A stretch of 37,173 nucleotides of DNA, taken from positions 343,947-381,119 of the forward strand of contig JAMPHO010000001.1 of NCBI GenBank assembly GCA_023663385.1, read 5' to 3'. A model generated the notes under the pieces. The model was given only the letters and a program-made list of their open reading frames with translations. It had not been told where the DNA came from and ran no database searches. Positions 1 through 7,259 of the stretch are shown here, piece by piece (position 1 is the stretch's first letter; every line of letters begins with the position of its first letter). The translations under genes and the position numbers were made by a program. The stretch is from Alistipes timonensis (lineage in GTDB: Bacteria; Bacteroidota; Bacteroidia; Bacteroidales; Muribaculaceae).

Positions 1-100
1 CCCATGCCGGGCGCCCACCCGGCCACTCCGCCCGCGGCATCCGCCACCCGCTGACCGCCCCCGGCGTTTCTCCCACCGCGACTGTTGACAATATCTGACT

Positions 101-120
101 AACAATAGGAAACAATAGGT
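101..120. repeat. Perfect tandem repeat of a 10-mer
   Basis: The 10-mer aacaatagga (101-110) is followed directly by aacaataggt (111-120), 26 bp upstream of the first gene. It lies where the promoter or leader would be, so it could be a small protein-binding site or simple slippage. No TAnnTTTG element is evident in this upstream region. Confidence 0.6.
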
Positions 121-146
121 TACACATCCGCCACCTCCATACGACA

Positions 147-1274
147 ATGATTGAAGTTAAGGCAATCGAACCAACCCGCGGTAACCTCCGCGATTTCGTA
201 GCTTTCGGTAACTCTCTCTACAAAGATAACGCGTGCTATGTGCCGCCGCTGATGATGGACGACATCAACACGCTCTCCCCCAAGAAGAACCCCGCTTTTG
301 ACCATTGCGAGGCGCAGTGCTTCATGGCCTACCGCGACGGTAAGCCCGTTGGGCGCGTAGCGGGGATTATAAACCCGATCGTCAACGGGCGCACCGGCTC
401 GGCCGACCTCCGTTTCGGGTTCGTCGATTTCGTTGACGACCCCGAGGTGGTCGACGCCCTTTTCAAGGCGGTAAGCGACTGGGGGCGTTCCAAGGGTATG
501 ACCTCCATTGTCGGCCCGATGGGATTCTCCGATATGGACCACGAGGGTATGCTCACCTTCGGTTACGACGAGATGGGCACAATGGCGACCATCTACAACC
601 ACCCGTATTACGTTGACCATATGGAGCGTATGGGCTTCAAGAAGGATGCCGGGTGGGTCGAGTACTACATCAAGGTGCCCGAACAGATTCCCGAAAAGTA
701 CCAGCGCATAGCCGACATCGTGAAGCGCCGCGAGAACCTGAAAATAAAGAAATACACCTCCCGCAAGAAAATCAAGGAGGAGTACGGCGTGGCGCTCTTC
801 GAGCTCATCAACCGCGCCTACGACAAACTTTACGGTTATTCGCCACTCACGCCCCGCCAGATTGATTACTATATCGATATGTATCTGAGCATCATCAACC
901 TCGACCTTGTGACGGTGGTGACCGATGCCGACGACAAGCTCATCGCCATCGGAATCTCGATACAGTCGTTCTCCGAAGCGCTCCGCAAGAGCGGCGGCAA
1001 GCTCTTCCCCCTCGGGTGGCGCCACCTGCTAAAGGCGCTCCGCGGCAAGGCCGACGCCGTCGACCTGCTTCTGGTGGCCGTCGCTCCAGAGTATCAGAAC
1101 AAGGGGGTCAACGCGCTGCTGTTCACCGACCTCATCCCGTATTACAACAAATACGGATTCAAGCACGCCGAGACCAACCTCGAACTGGAGGATAATACCG
1201 CCGTGCAGAGCCAGTGGTCCTACTTCGACCACCGTCTCCACCGCCGCCGCGCCACCTTCCGCAAGCCTCTATAA
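147..1274 (+). CDS. GNAT-superfamily N-acetyltransferase-like protein
   Basis: A 375-residue soluble protein with no signal peptide. The C-terminal part contains VAVAPEYQNKGVNALLF (around residues 311-327), which looks like GNAT motif A (Q/RxxGxG/A), where acetyl-CoA pyrophosphate would bind. The N-terminal part (PVGRVAGIINP, then FGFVDF) resembles a second, degenerate GNAT fold, as in the roughly 375-residue GNAT-like proteins common in Bacteroidetes. The substrate is unknown. It starts at the ATG at 147 and ends 10 bp before rnhB, so the two are probably cotranscribed. Nothing in the sequence identifies a pathway. Confidence 0.7.
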   Translation: MIEVKAIEPTRGNLRDFVAFGNSLYKDNACYVPPLMMDDINTLSPKKNPAFDHCEAQCFMAYRDGKPVGRVAGIINPIVNGRTGSADLRFGFVDFVDDPEVVDALFKAVSDWGRSKGMTSIVGPMGFSDMDHEGMLTFGYDEMGTMATIYNHPYYVDHMERMGFKKDAGWVEYYIKVPEQIPEKYQRIADIVKRRENLKIKKYTSRKKIKEEYGVALFELINRAYDKLYGYSPLTPRQIDYYIDMYLSIINLDLVTVVTDADDKLIAIGISIQSFSEALRKSGGKLFPLGWRHLLKALRGKADAVDLLLVAVAPEYQNKGVNALLFTDLIPYYNKYGFKHAETNLELEDNTAVQSQWSYFDHRLHRRRATFRKPL

Positions 1275-1284
1275 AGGTCAGGTC

Positions 1285-1899
1285 ATGAAAGAGTTCTCAC
1301 TGCCGAATTGCAGCGTGTTCTCGGCCATGGAGGCCGGGTGCGACGAGGCCGGACGCGGATGTCTCGCGGGCCCCGTCACCGCCGCCGCCGTGATTCTGCC
1401 CGACGATTTCCACCACCCCTGGCTCAACGATTCAAAGCAGCTCACCGAGCGCCGCCGCGCCCTGCTCCGCCCCATAATCGAGGCGGAGGCGGTGGCCTGG
1501 GCGGTGGCCTGGTGCTCCCCCGCGGAGATTGACTCGATGAACATACTCAACGCGTCGATCGAGGCCATGCACAGGGCCCTCGACGCGCTCTCACCCCGCC
1601 CCGGCAGGGTGATTGTCGACGGCAATCGTTTCCGCCCCTACCGCGACCTCCCGTGCGAGACATTCGTCAAGGGGGATGGCCGCTTCGGCAACATAGCCGC
1701 CGCCTCGGTGCTCGCCAAAACCCACCGCGACGAGCTTATGGAGCGCCTCGACGCGGAATATCCCGCCTACAACTGGAAGGGCAACAAGGGGTACCCCACC
1801 GCCGACCACCGCGCTGCGATAGCCGCCAACGGCCCCTCCCCCTACCACCGCCTCTCGTTCCGCCTCCTCCCCGACCCGGTGCTCCCCGGCTTGGAATAG
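1285..1899 (+). CDS. rnhB: Ribonuclease HII
   Basis: RNase HII cleaves RNA in RNA-DNA hybrids and incises at misincorporated ribonucleotides. The 204-residue protein has the family signature AGCDEAGRGCLAGP, with catalytic D20 and E21, then IVDGN (D112) and SVLAKTHRDE, where the last acidic residue (D149) completes the metal site. Length and motif order are normal. The start at 1285 gives a short N-terminal extension before the first beta strand, typical of Bacteroidetes orthologues. It follows the GNAT-like gene by 10 bp and is followed by a poly-T hairpin, so it is probably the last gene of its transcript. Confidence 0.95.
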   Translation: MKEFSLPNCSVFSAMEAGCDEAGRGCLAGPVTAAAVILPDDFHHPWLNDSKQLTERRRALLRPIIEAEAVAWAVAWCSPAEIDSMNILNASIEAMHRALDALSPRPGRVIVDGNRFRPYRDLPCETFVKGDGRFGNIAAASVLAKTHRDELMERLDAEYPAYNWKGNKGYPTADHRAAIAANGPSPYHRLSFRLLPDPVLPGLE

Positions 1900-1921
1900 T
1901 AAGCGGGAATAGTCCTCTTAA

Positions 1922-1944
1922 ATGGCCCACAGGGCCGTTTTTTC
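1922..1944 (+). terminator. Intrinsic terminator after rnhB
   Basis: GGCCC-ACA-GGGCC forms a 5-bp GC stem, extended by a U-G and an A-U pair, followed at once by a T-rich run (gttttttcgttttttt). It lies about 25 bp downstream of the rnhB stop codon. Confidence 0.7.
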
Positions 1945-1979
1945 GTTTTTTTCGTAGCGTTGCCAACCTTTTTCTGCCA

Positions 1980-2008
1980 AGGAGTGTTTAATATGTACAA
2001 AAACTCCT
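1980..2008. repeat. Imperfect inverted repeat upstream of the LRR gene
   Basis: aggagtgttt (1980-1989) pairs with aaaaactcct (1999-2008) with one mismatch across a 9-nt loop. It lies 30 bp before the LRR gene start, so it could be an operator or leader hairpin. No function can be read from it. Confidence 0.4.
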
Positions 2009-2038
2009 AACAGAAATTGGATTAAACAACTATTTATT

Positions 2039-3097
2039 ATGAAGAAAGCGATTTTAATGATTACTCTCATGCTGGGTTGCATGACTGTTTTCGCACAGAA
2101 GATTGACAAGAACGAGCTTAAGCAGCTCAAGGCGTTCCTGTCGATGCCCGCCGAAAAGGACGGTACTAACGCGCAAGCCCTTAAGATTACCGACCTTAAC
2201 TCCCCCTCCACCTGGGAAGGCGTGACCATTGAAAACGGCCGCGTGAAAGCCATCGAGTGGAAGGACAAACACCTCGCCGGCGACCTCTCGCTCACCGGCT
2301 TCACCGCCCTTGAAACCCTGAACGTTTCCCGCAACAAGATTACCTCGCTTAATCTCTCGGGCGACGCCGCTCTCACCAACCTCAACGCTTCGCGCAACAT
2401 GATCAAGGTCGCCGACCTTACCGGCTGCTCAGCGATCACTACCCTGAACATCTACAAGAACCGCCTGACCGAAATCGACCTCAGCGCGACCCCGATGCTC
2501 ACCACCTTCAACGTTTCCAACAACTACCTCGTTTCGCTCGACGTGGCCAACTCGGCAACCCTGAAGACCCTCAACTGCCAGGGCAACCACCTCGAAAGCC
2601 TCAAAGTTGAGAACTGCACCGCTCTGAAAAACCTCTATTGCGGCTACAACAAGCTCTCAGGCGTTACCCTCGTAGGTCTTGAAAGCCTCCAGAACCTCAA
2701 CGTCGACGACAACGAAATCTCCAACATGATCGTCAGCGGTCTCCCCTCGCTCAGCTCCTTTATCTGCTCCGACAACAACATGCAGGGTCTCGCGCTCCGC
2801 GACTGCACCGCGCTCCTCGACCTCGTATGCTCCTACAACGACCTCACCTCCCTGAGCGTTGACAACTGCCCGCAGCTCCTCTTCGTCGATTGCTCCTACA
2901 ACGACCTGACCCAGCTGACCCTCAGCAACCAGACCTTCCTGCAGCGCGTGCTCTGCAACAACAACCAGCTCACCATGCTCGACGTCTCCTTCGACCAGGC
3001 TCTGGTTTACGTCAACTGCCGAAACAACATGATCAACGACCTGCGCACCATGGGCGACAACTCCCTGCGCATGATCGCCTGCCAGTGGAACTACTAA
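2039..3097 (+). CDS. Secreted leucine-rich-repeat protein
   Basis: A 352-residue protein beginning with a signal peptide (about residues 1-20, hydrophobic core then VFAQ). An N-cap region (about 21-90, with LNSPSTWEGV) precedes twelve consecutive 21-residue repeats (91-342) of the pattern L..L.(C/V)..N.(L/I)..L.(L/V)......, plus a final partial repeat ending NY. The repeats resemble the LRRs of Bacteroidetes BspA/internalin-like surface proteins, which usually mediate adhesion or protein binding. Repeats 5 to 13 mostly carry Cys at the sixth position, which would stack as a cysteine ladder. There is no sorting tail or lipobox with good consensus. It is monocistronic, flanked by terminators. 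Ligand and location beyond the inner membrane are unknown. Confidence 0.8.
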   Translation: MKKAILMITLMLGCMTVFAQKIDKNELKQLKAFLSMPAEKDGTNAQALKITDLNSPSTWEGVTIENGRVKAIEWKDKHLAGDLSLTGFTALETLNVSRNKITSLNLSGDAALTNLNASRNMIKVADLTGCSAITTLNIYKNRLTEIDLSATPMLTTFNVSNNYLVSLDVANSATLKTLNCQGNHLESLKVENCTALKNLYCGYNKLSGVTLVGLESLQNLNVDDNEISNMIVSGLPSLSSFICSDNNMQGLALRDCTALLDLVCSYNDLTSLSVDNCPQLLFVDCSYNDLTQLTLSNQTFLQRVLCNNNQLTMLDVSFDQALVYVNCRNNMINDLRTMGDNSLRMIACQWNY

Positions 3098-3167
3098 GCA
3101 AGGTTCCACAGCGGATTCAAAAGCCTACTTACGGCAACCCGCTCTTCATATAGACCCCCAATCCTGG

Positions 3168-3200
3168 CGGGGGCGCCTCTTACCGGGCGCCCCCGTTTTT
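3168..3200 (+). terminator. Intrinsic terminator of the LRR gene
   Basis: A perfect 10-bp stem, cgggggcgcc (3168-3177) with ggcgcccccg (3186-3195), an 8-nt loop, then TTTTT. The gene on the other strand ends at 3220, so the hairpin may also end that transcript, although no T-run follows it in that direction. Confidence 0.85.
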
Positions 3201-3219
3201 GTTGTGTGCCGGGGCGGCG

Positions 3220-4146
3220 TCACCGCTTCCCCGCGGTGGTGACGCGGCCGGTCGCGGGGGTGAAGTAGTCGAGCGCCGCTTTCTTCTGGTAGGCGCGGAC
3301 GTAGTCGAAGTCAGTGCGGTAGGTGAAATCCATATCCGGGTCCTTGGCCCAGGAACCATTCCCTACCGATTGGTTGAGTATCACATAGAACTCCTTGTCG
3401 AAGGGCCAGGTTACGGCCTCCGTCCACGCTCCCTCGGCGAAGTGGGGGTTGAGGATGGTGCCTGTTTCCTCTCCGTCGATGAAGAAGGTGATGTGCTCCG
3501 CATCCCACTCGACGGCGTAGACGTGCCAGCGGGCGCCGTCGATACCCGGGGTGGCGCATCCGGCGTAGGTGCTGTCGACCGCGACGGGGGTGAAGAATTT
3601 CTTGGAGTTGGGATGGTTCGGGTAGCGCATCGCGTGGTGCAGGGTCTGGTAGGCGATCGGTTCGTCGTCAATCTGCTCCCATACGTCGATTTCGCCGCAC
3701 ACGGGCCAGCCGCCGGTGTGGTCGGCCGGAAGGAGCCAGAACGCTTGGAAGTTGCCCGGGTGGGGGAGTGTCTTGCAGCGCGCCTCGATGTAACCGCCGC
3801 GCATATGGAACTTGCCAAGGGAGCGTATCGCGCCGGAAATCATCTCCTTGTTCCCCTCGGCCATGCTCGGCGGGGTCTTGAGGCAGTATGACTGGTAGCT
3901 GCCGTCGGCGAAACGGTTCACTTCACCCTGGGCGGCTTCGCCTCGCGCTATGAACCGGCTCCAGGTCGAGCCTCCGGGGTGCATGTATTCCCACTTCGCG
4001 GTGTCCATCGCGTTGCCGTCGAACTCCTCGCTCCAAATGAGCTGCCATTCCGGGTCGGAGGCGCGGTCGATGGTTTCGGCGGTAACGATTGTGGCTGAGG
4101 CGGCGCACGCCGCCGCGGCGATCAGGAAATGTCGTGAGTTGAACAT
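3220..4146 (-). CDS. Secreted glycoside hydrolase family 16 glycanase (single domain)
   Basis: GH16 enzymes cleave beta-1,3 or mixed beta-1,3/1,4 glucans and some galactans with retention of configuration. The 308-residue protein has a signal peptide (about 1-23) and one beta-jellyroll catalytic domain from WQLIWSEEFDG to DFDYVRAYQKK. The active-site strand is GEIDVWEQID: E152 nucleophile, D154, E157 acid/base (family pattern ExDxxE, with Trp where laminarinases usually have Met). GGYIEARCKT and NFQAFWLLP also match the family. It lacks extra modules and a C-terminal tail. It is clearly paralogous to the GH16 domain of the next gene upstream (4326-6935), suggesting tandem duplication. It has its own promoter. 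Exact polymer specificity cannot be read from sequence. Confidence 0.92.
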   Translation of the reverse strand: MFNSRHFLIAAAACAASATIVTAETIDRASDPEWQLIWSEEFDGNAMDTAKWEYMHPGGSTWSRFIARGEAAQGEVNRFADGSYQSYCLKTPPSMAEGNKEMISGAIRSLGKFHMRGGYIEARCKTLPHPGNFQAFWLLPADHTGGWPVCGEIDVWEQIDDEPIAYQTLHHAMRYPNHPNSKKFFTPVAVDSTYAGCATPGIDGARWHVYAVEWDAEHITFFIDGEETGTILNPHFAEGAWTEAVTWPFDKEFYVILNQSVGNGSWAKDPDMDFTYRTDFDYVRAYQKKAALDYFTPATGRVTTAGKR

Positions 4147-4210
4147 GGTTATGATGGTTTGGTTTTGTGAATAGCGGTGCCCGGCGCGGTGCCGGGGCGC
4201 GTTCGATGTG

Positions 4211-4241
4211 TAAAGTTACGAATATTCCGCGTCACGGCCAA
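4211..4241 (-). promoter_or_regulatory. Bacteroidetes-type promoter for the GH16 gene at 3220-4146
   Basis: On the minus strand, TTG (4239-4241) and TAACTTTA (4211-4218) are separated by 20 bp, matching TTTG/TAnnTTTG with one mismatch. The start site would be near 4204, giving a leader of about 58 nt. The -33 TTTTTG is the same T-run that ends the terminator of the preceding gene. Confidence 0.65.
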
Positions 4242-4287
4242 AAACAGGACTCCGCCGGAGCCGCTCTCAAGCGGTGCCGGCGGAGTC
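4240..4287 (-). terminator. Intrinsic terminator of the large GH16 gene
   Basis: An 11-bp perfect stem (4248-4258 with 4277-4287), an inner 5-bp stem (4261-4265 with 4270-4274) and a CTCA loop. On the minus strand it is followed by CTG and then TTTTT. It starts 39 bp after the stop of the 869-residue GH16 protein. Confidence 0.85.
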
Positions 4288-4325
4288 GGTAGGGGTGTTT
4301 CGTGTCAGCGGGGCTGATGCGGTGT

Positions 4326-6935
4326 TCAGCGGATGATGATCTTCTCGGACTTGCTACCCTGGCGGCGGATGTAAACGCCCGGCACGGGGTTGGAGCCTAC
4401 GCTGATGCCCTGGAGGTTGAAGTATTCAACGGGGGCGTTGTCGTCGCCGGTGGCGGTGTCGGTGATCACGTTGTCGATGCCCGAAACCTGGCCGTCGGCC
4501 GAGGAGTAGTAGTTGAGGTTACCTTTCTTCTGGTAAGCGCGTACGTAGTCGAAGTCGGTGCGGTACTCGAAGTTCAGGTCGGGAGCCGCTGCCCAGGAGC
4601 CGTTGCCTACGGACTGGTTGCAGATCACATAGTAGGGCTTGTTCCAGGGCCAGGTTACGGCTTCGGTCCATTTGTTCTGCGAGTAGTGGGGGTTCTCGGC
4701 GTGTGCTATGAGCTGGCCGTCGATGTACCATTTGAGGTTGTCCTCGTCCCATTCGAAGGCGTAAGTGTGCCAGAGAGCGGCGTCAACGCCGTCCTTGGTG
4801 CCGCCACCGTAGGGGCAGGTCTGGGAAATCTGGCCGTACATGGCGCGGAACTGCTGCGAGTATTCCGAGTTCTTGGCGTATTTCCAAGCGTGGTGGAGGG
4901 TAGCGCAGGCTACCTTCTGCTCGTCAATCTGCTCCCAGATATCGATTTCGCCGCAAGCGGGCCAACCGGCCGACTGGTCGACGGGCATAAGCCAGAATGC
5001 CTGGAAGTTGCCCTTGTGGGGGAGGGTCTTGCATCGTGCCTCTACATAGCCACCCTGCATGTAGAACTTGCCGGCGGTGTAGATTGCGCCCGAAATCATC
5101 TCCTTGTCTTCGATGTCTTTGAACTCCTCGGGGGTCTTGATGGCATAGGCGCTGTACATGCCGTCGTCAAATTTGTTGACAACCTCGCGCTCGTCGCCCA
5201 GGGCGCAGAAGCGGTTCCAAACGGAACCCATGCGGCCGTGGTAGCTCCAGTTGCTGGGGTTCATCTCGGGGGAGTCGAACTCGTCGCTCCAAACGAGGGT
5301 CCAGTCGCCGCTCTCGGTTTCGGCAAATTCGCCGGAAACGAGCACCATGCCGTTGACTTCGCTGGCGTTAAGGGTGGTGGACTCGCCGGCGGGTATCTCG
5401 ATCTCATCCCACTGGCGGTTGCCGCGGATGTACTGTCGGCCGGTCACGTTCTGGCCGTGGCGCACGGTCACCTTCTCGGCCACGAAGCCGGGGAGGGTTG
5501 CCGCGGGGGTGAGGGTGAGTTCCTGGCCGAAGGTGGCGTAGAGGGGCACGGGAGCGCCGTTGGCGCCGGTGAGGGTGCCGTTGAGGAGCTGCACGCGGAT
5601 GGCGGCCTTGTCGCTGTGTACGTTCAGGAGGAAGTCAACGGCGCAGTCGCCCTCGGCCTCCATACGGGCGCGGTAAACGCCGGGCTTGGTCTCGGCGGGG
5701 ATGGTTACCGCGGCGAGCGAGGCGGGAGCGCCGGAAGCCACGATGTCGCTGGCGGCGAACTGGCCGGTCTGGCCCAGGTCGATGTAGAAGTTAACCTTGG
5801 AGGCGGTGCCGGTGTAGGTGACGGCGGGGGTGAACGCCTTGCCGATTTCGGCAGCGAGCTCGTTCTTCTCCTGGAAGAAGTGGCGCTGGTCGGTAGAAAC
5901 CTTCAGCTCGCCGTTGACGTTCACGCCGGTGATACCCTCAGCGGCGTTCTTGGTGCCTTCGAGGGCGCAGGTGTAGTAGTTGAGGGTGGGGTCGGAGCCT
6001 TCGGCCATCTCAACGGTGAGCACGATCTTGCCGTAGGTCGAGGAGCCGGGGATGGTGAAGATGTTGTCGACAATCGCGGTGGAGGGGAGCTCGACCTTCT
6101 TGTAGACAACGTCGGGGTTGGCGAAGTCGAGGTCGGAGTTCTCGAACTTGTAGCCGCTCTCGATGGTCACTTTGCTAACATAATAGCCGGCGTCGGGGGC
6201 CACCATCAGCTCGATGGGCTGTCCGGTGGTAACCATGTCGGCGGTCAGGGGGTTGCCGTTGGCGTCGGTAACGGTGGCGTGTTCAGCCTTGATGTCGAAG
6301 CCGCTCTCGGCGGGGTGCACATAAAGCATCACGTCGGCGATGGCACCGCGGTTCTTGAGGATCGAGTTGGCGGTCTCCACGTCGCCGGGGCGGCCGGCGG
6401 GATCGATGTACTGCCAGTCGACTTTATAACGCATACGGTAGAGTCCAGGCTGCAGGTCGGCGGGGAGGGTGAACGCGGGGGTGTCCACGCCCACATTGCC
6501 GTTGGCGGTGTTGGCGCCGGCGCTGTTGTAGCCGTTGTAGTTGGAGTAGGCCATGATGTCGCCCATCTCCACGATGTCGCCCTGGGGCATAGCGGTGAGC
6601 TTGTAGTCAAACTGGCCGTCGTTGCCGCGGTCGAGGTAAACGTAGCCGTGCATCCAGGAGCCGGTCCAGTTGAAGGAGGGGAGCAGAGCCTCGCCCACAC
6701 CGGCTGTGAAGCATTTGTCAGTGGCGTCGCGGTAGAGTTTCGCGTCCTTTTCCTGGTTGATGTAGATTTGCTGGGTGCCGTCGGCGGGGGAAGTGAGTTT
6801 CACGCCCTGCAGCGAACGCTCATTCAGGGGAATGACCTGGTCCAGCGGGAAATTGATAGGGTACTGGTCTGCGGCATAGGCCGGAGCGGCTATCGAGGCC
6901 GCGATTCCAGCGCAGAGTAGTAGACTTTTTCGCAT
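4326..6935 (-). CDS. Secreted multidomain GH16 glycanase with C-terminal sorting-like tail
   Basis: An 869-residue exported beta-glycanase. A signal peptide (about 1-21, ending AYA) is followed by two homologous N-terminal modules (about 25-305 and 310-540). Each has a (Y/F)(L/I)D.G..GQF segment, as in GEVED-like domains, and a GVYR/GLYR(M/A)R segment, so they are probably carbohydrate-binding or spacer modules. The GH16 domain runs from W545 to about 805 with catalytic GEIDIWEQID: E663, D665, E668. The last 35 residues (YFNLQGISV, PGVYIRRQG, EKIIIR) resemble the C-terminal sorting tails of Bacteroidetes type A T9SS cargo. It has its own promoter and terminator, and lies between its shorter paralogue and the lipoprotein operon, which suggests cooperation in attack on an extracellular glycan. 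Confidence 0.92.
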   Translation of the reverse strand: MRKSLLLCAGIAASIAAPAYAADQYPINFPLDQVIPLNERSLQGVKLTSPADGTQQIYINQEKDAKLYRDATDKCFTAGVGEALLPSFNWTGSWMHGYVYLDRGNDGQFDYKLTAMPQGDIVEMGDIMAYSNYNGYNSAGANTANGNVGVDTPAFTLPADLQPGLYRMRYKVDWQYIDPAGRPGDVETANSILKNRGAIADVMLYVHPAESGFDIKAEHATVTDANGNPLTADMVTTGQPIELMVAPDAGYYVSKVTIESGYKFENSDLDFANPDVVYKKVELPSTAIVDNIFTIPGSSTYGKIVLTVEMAEGSDPTLNYYTCALEGTKNAAEGITGVNVNGELKVSTDQRHFFQEKNELAAEIGKAFTPAVTYTGTASKVNFYIDLGQTGQFAASDIVASGAPASLAAVTIPAETKPGVYRARMEAEGDCAVDFLLNVHSDKAAIRVQLLNGTLTGANGAPVPLYATFGQELTLTPAATLPGFVAEKVTVRHGQNVTGRQYIRGNRQWDEIEIPAGESTTLNASEVNGMVLVSGEFAETESGDWTLVWSDEFDSPEMNPSNWSYHGRMGSVWNRFCALGDEREVVNKFDDGMYSAYAIKTPEEFKDIEDKEMISGAIYTAGKFYMQGGYVEARCKTLPHKGNFQAFWLMPVDQSAGWPACGEIDIWEQIDEQKVACATLHHAWKYAKNSEYSQQFRAMYGQISQTCPYGGGTKDGVDAALWHTYAFEWDEDNLKWYIDGQLIAHAENPHYSQNKWTEAVTWPWNKPYYVICNQSVGNGSWAAAPDLNFEYRTDFDYVRAYQKKGNLNYYSSADGQVSGIDNVITDTATGDDNAPVEYFNLQGISVGSNPVPGVYIRRQGSKSEKIIIR

Positions 6936-7086
6936 TGGAAAAATGATTTTGGATGGTTATGAGTTGGTTTTGTTTGGCTGAGTAAAAATGAGGGAGAGAC
7001 CGGCCCGATGGCCGTTGGGGACTGGCGTCAGAGTTGAAATGAATTGGTTATGACGGATTTAAGGTCTGAGGGTTCCAAATTCGCCA

Positions 7087-7094
7087 CAAAGATA
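7087..7094 (-). promoter_or_regulatory. -7 promoter element of the large GH16 gene
   Basis: TATCTTTG on the minus strand is an exact match to TAnnTTTG. No good TTG lies 19-21 bp upstream. Instead the palindrome CGAATATTCG (7106-7115) and the inverted repeat ccgctaa/ttagcgg (7116-7140) occupy the -20 to -50 area, where an activator could bind. Confidence 0.6.
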
Positions 7095-7201
7095 CGCGAA
7101 TTTTCCGAATATTCGCCGCTAACGGATGTTAATTTAGCGGAATTGGGCCAAAAAATAGTGCTTTGCCGATAATTCTATGAACCACAGCGCCATATAACGC
7201 T

Positions 7202-7234
7202 GACGACCGCGCCGGAATTTCCGGCGCGGTCGTC
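7202..7234 (-). terminator. Hairpin ending the lipoprotein operon
   Basis: A perfect 14-bp stem, gacgaccgcgccgg (7202-7215) with its complement (7221-7234), and a 5-nt loop, 26 bp after the stop codon of the last lipoprotein gene. No T-run follows on the minus strand, so it may stabilise the 3' end rather than terminate alone. Confidence 0.65.
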
Positions 7235-7259
7235 GCGTGTATTCGGGGAGTGAGCCCGA

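Larger units (their letters stand above)
6936..7259. other. Intergenic region between GH16 gene and lipoprotein operon
   Basis: This 324-bp gap holds no credible gene. It contains the hairpin ending the lipoprotein operon (7202-7234), an inverted repeat ccgctaa/ttagcgg (7116-7122 and 7134-7140), a perfect palindrome CGAATATTCG (7106-7115), the -7 element of the GH16 gene (7087-7094), and a leader of roughly 145 nt in which no strong structure was seen. Confidence 0.6.

Noticed and set aside
1..54. Possible C-terminal end of an upstream gene (17 codons then TGA at 52-54)
   Set aside because: The frame is too short and Pro/Ala-rich to distinguish from chance; no family can be recognised.
4302..6920. 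872-codon open frame antisense to the large GH16 gene
   Set aside because: It is the mirror of a GC-rich coding frame. Its translation is Val/Gly/Ala/Leu-rich with no domain, while the opposite strand has signal peptide, catalytic motif and tail.
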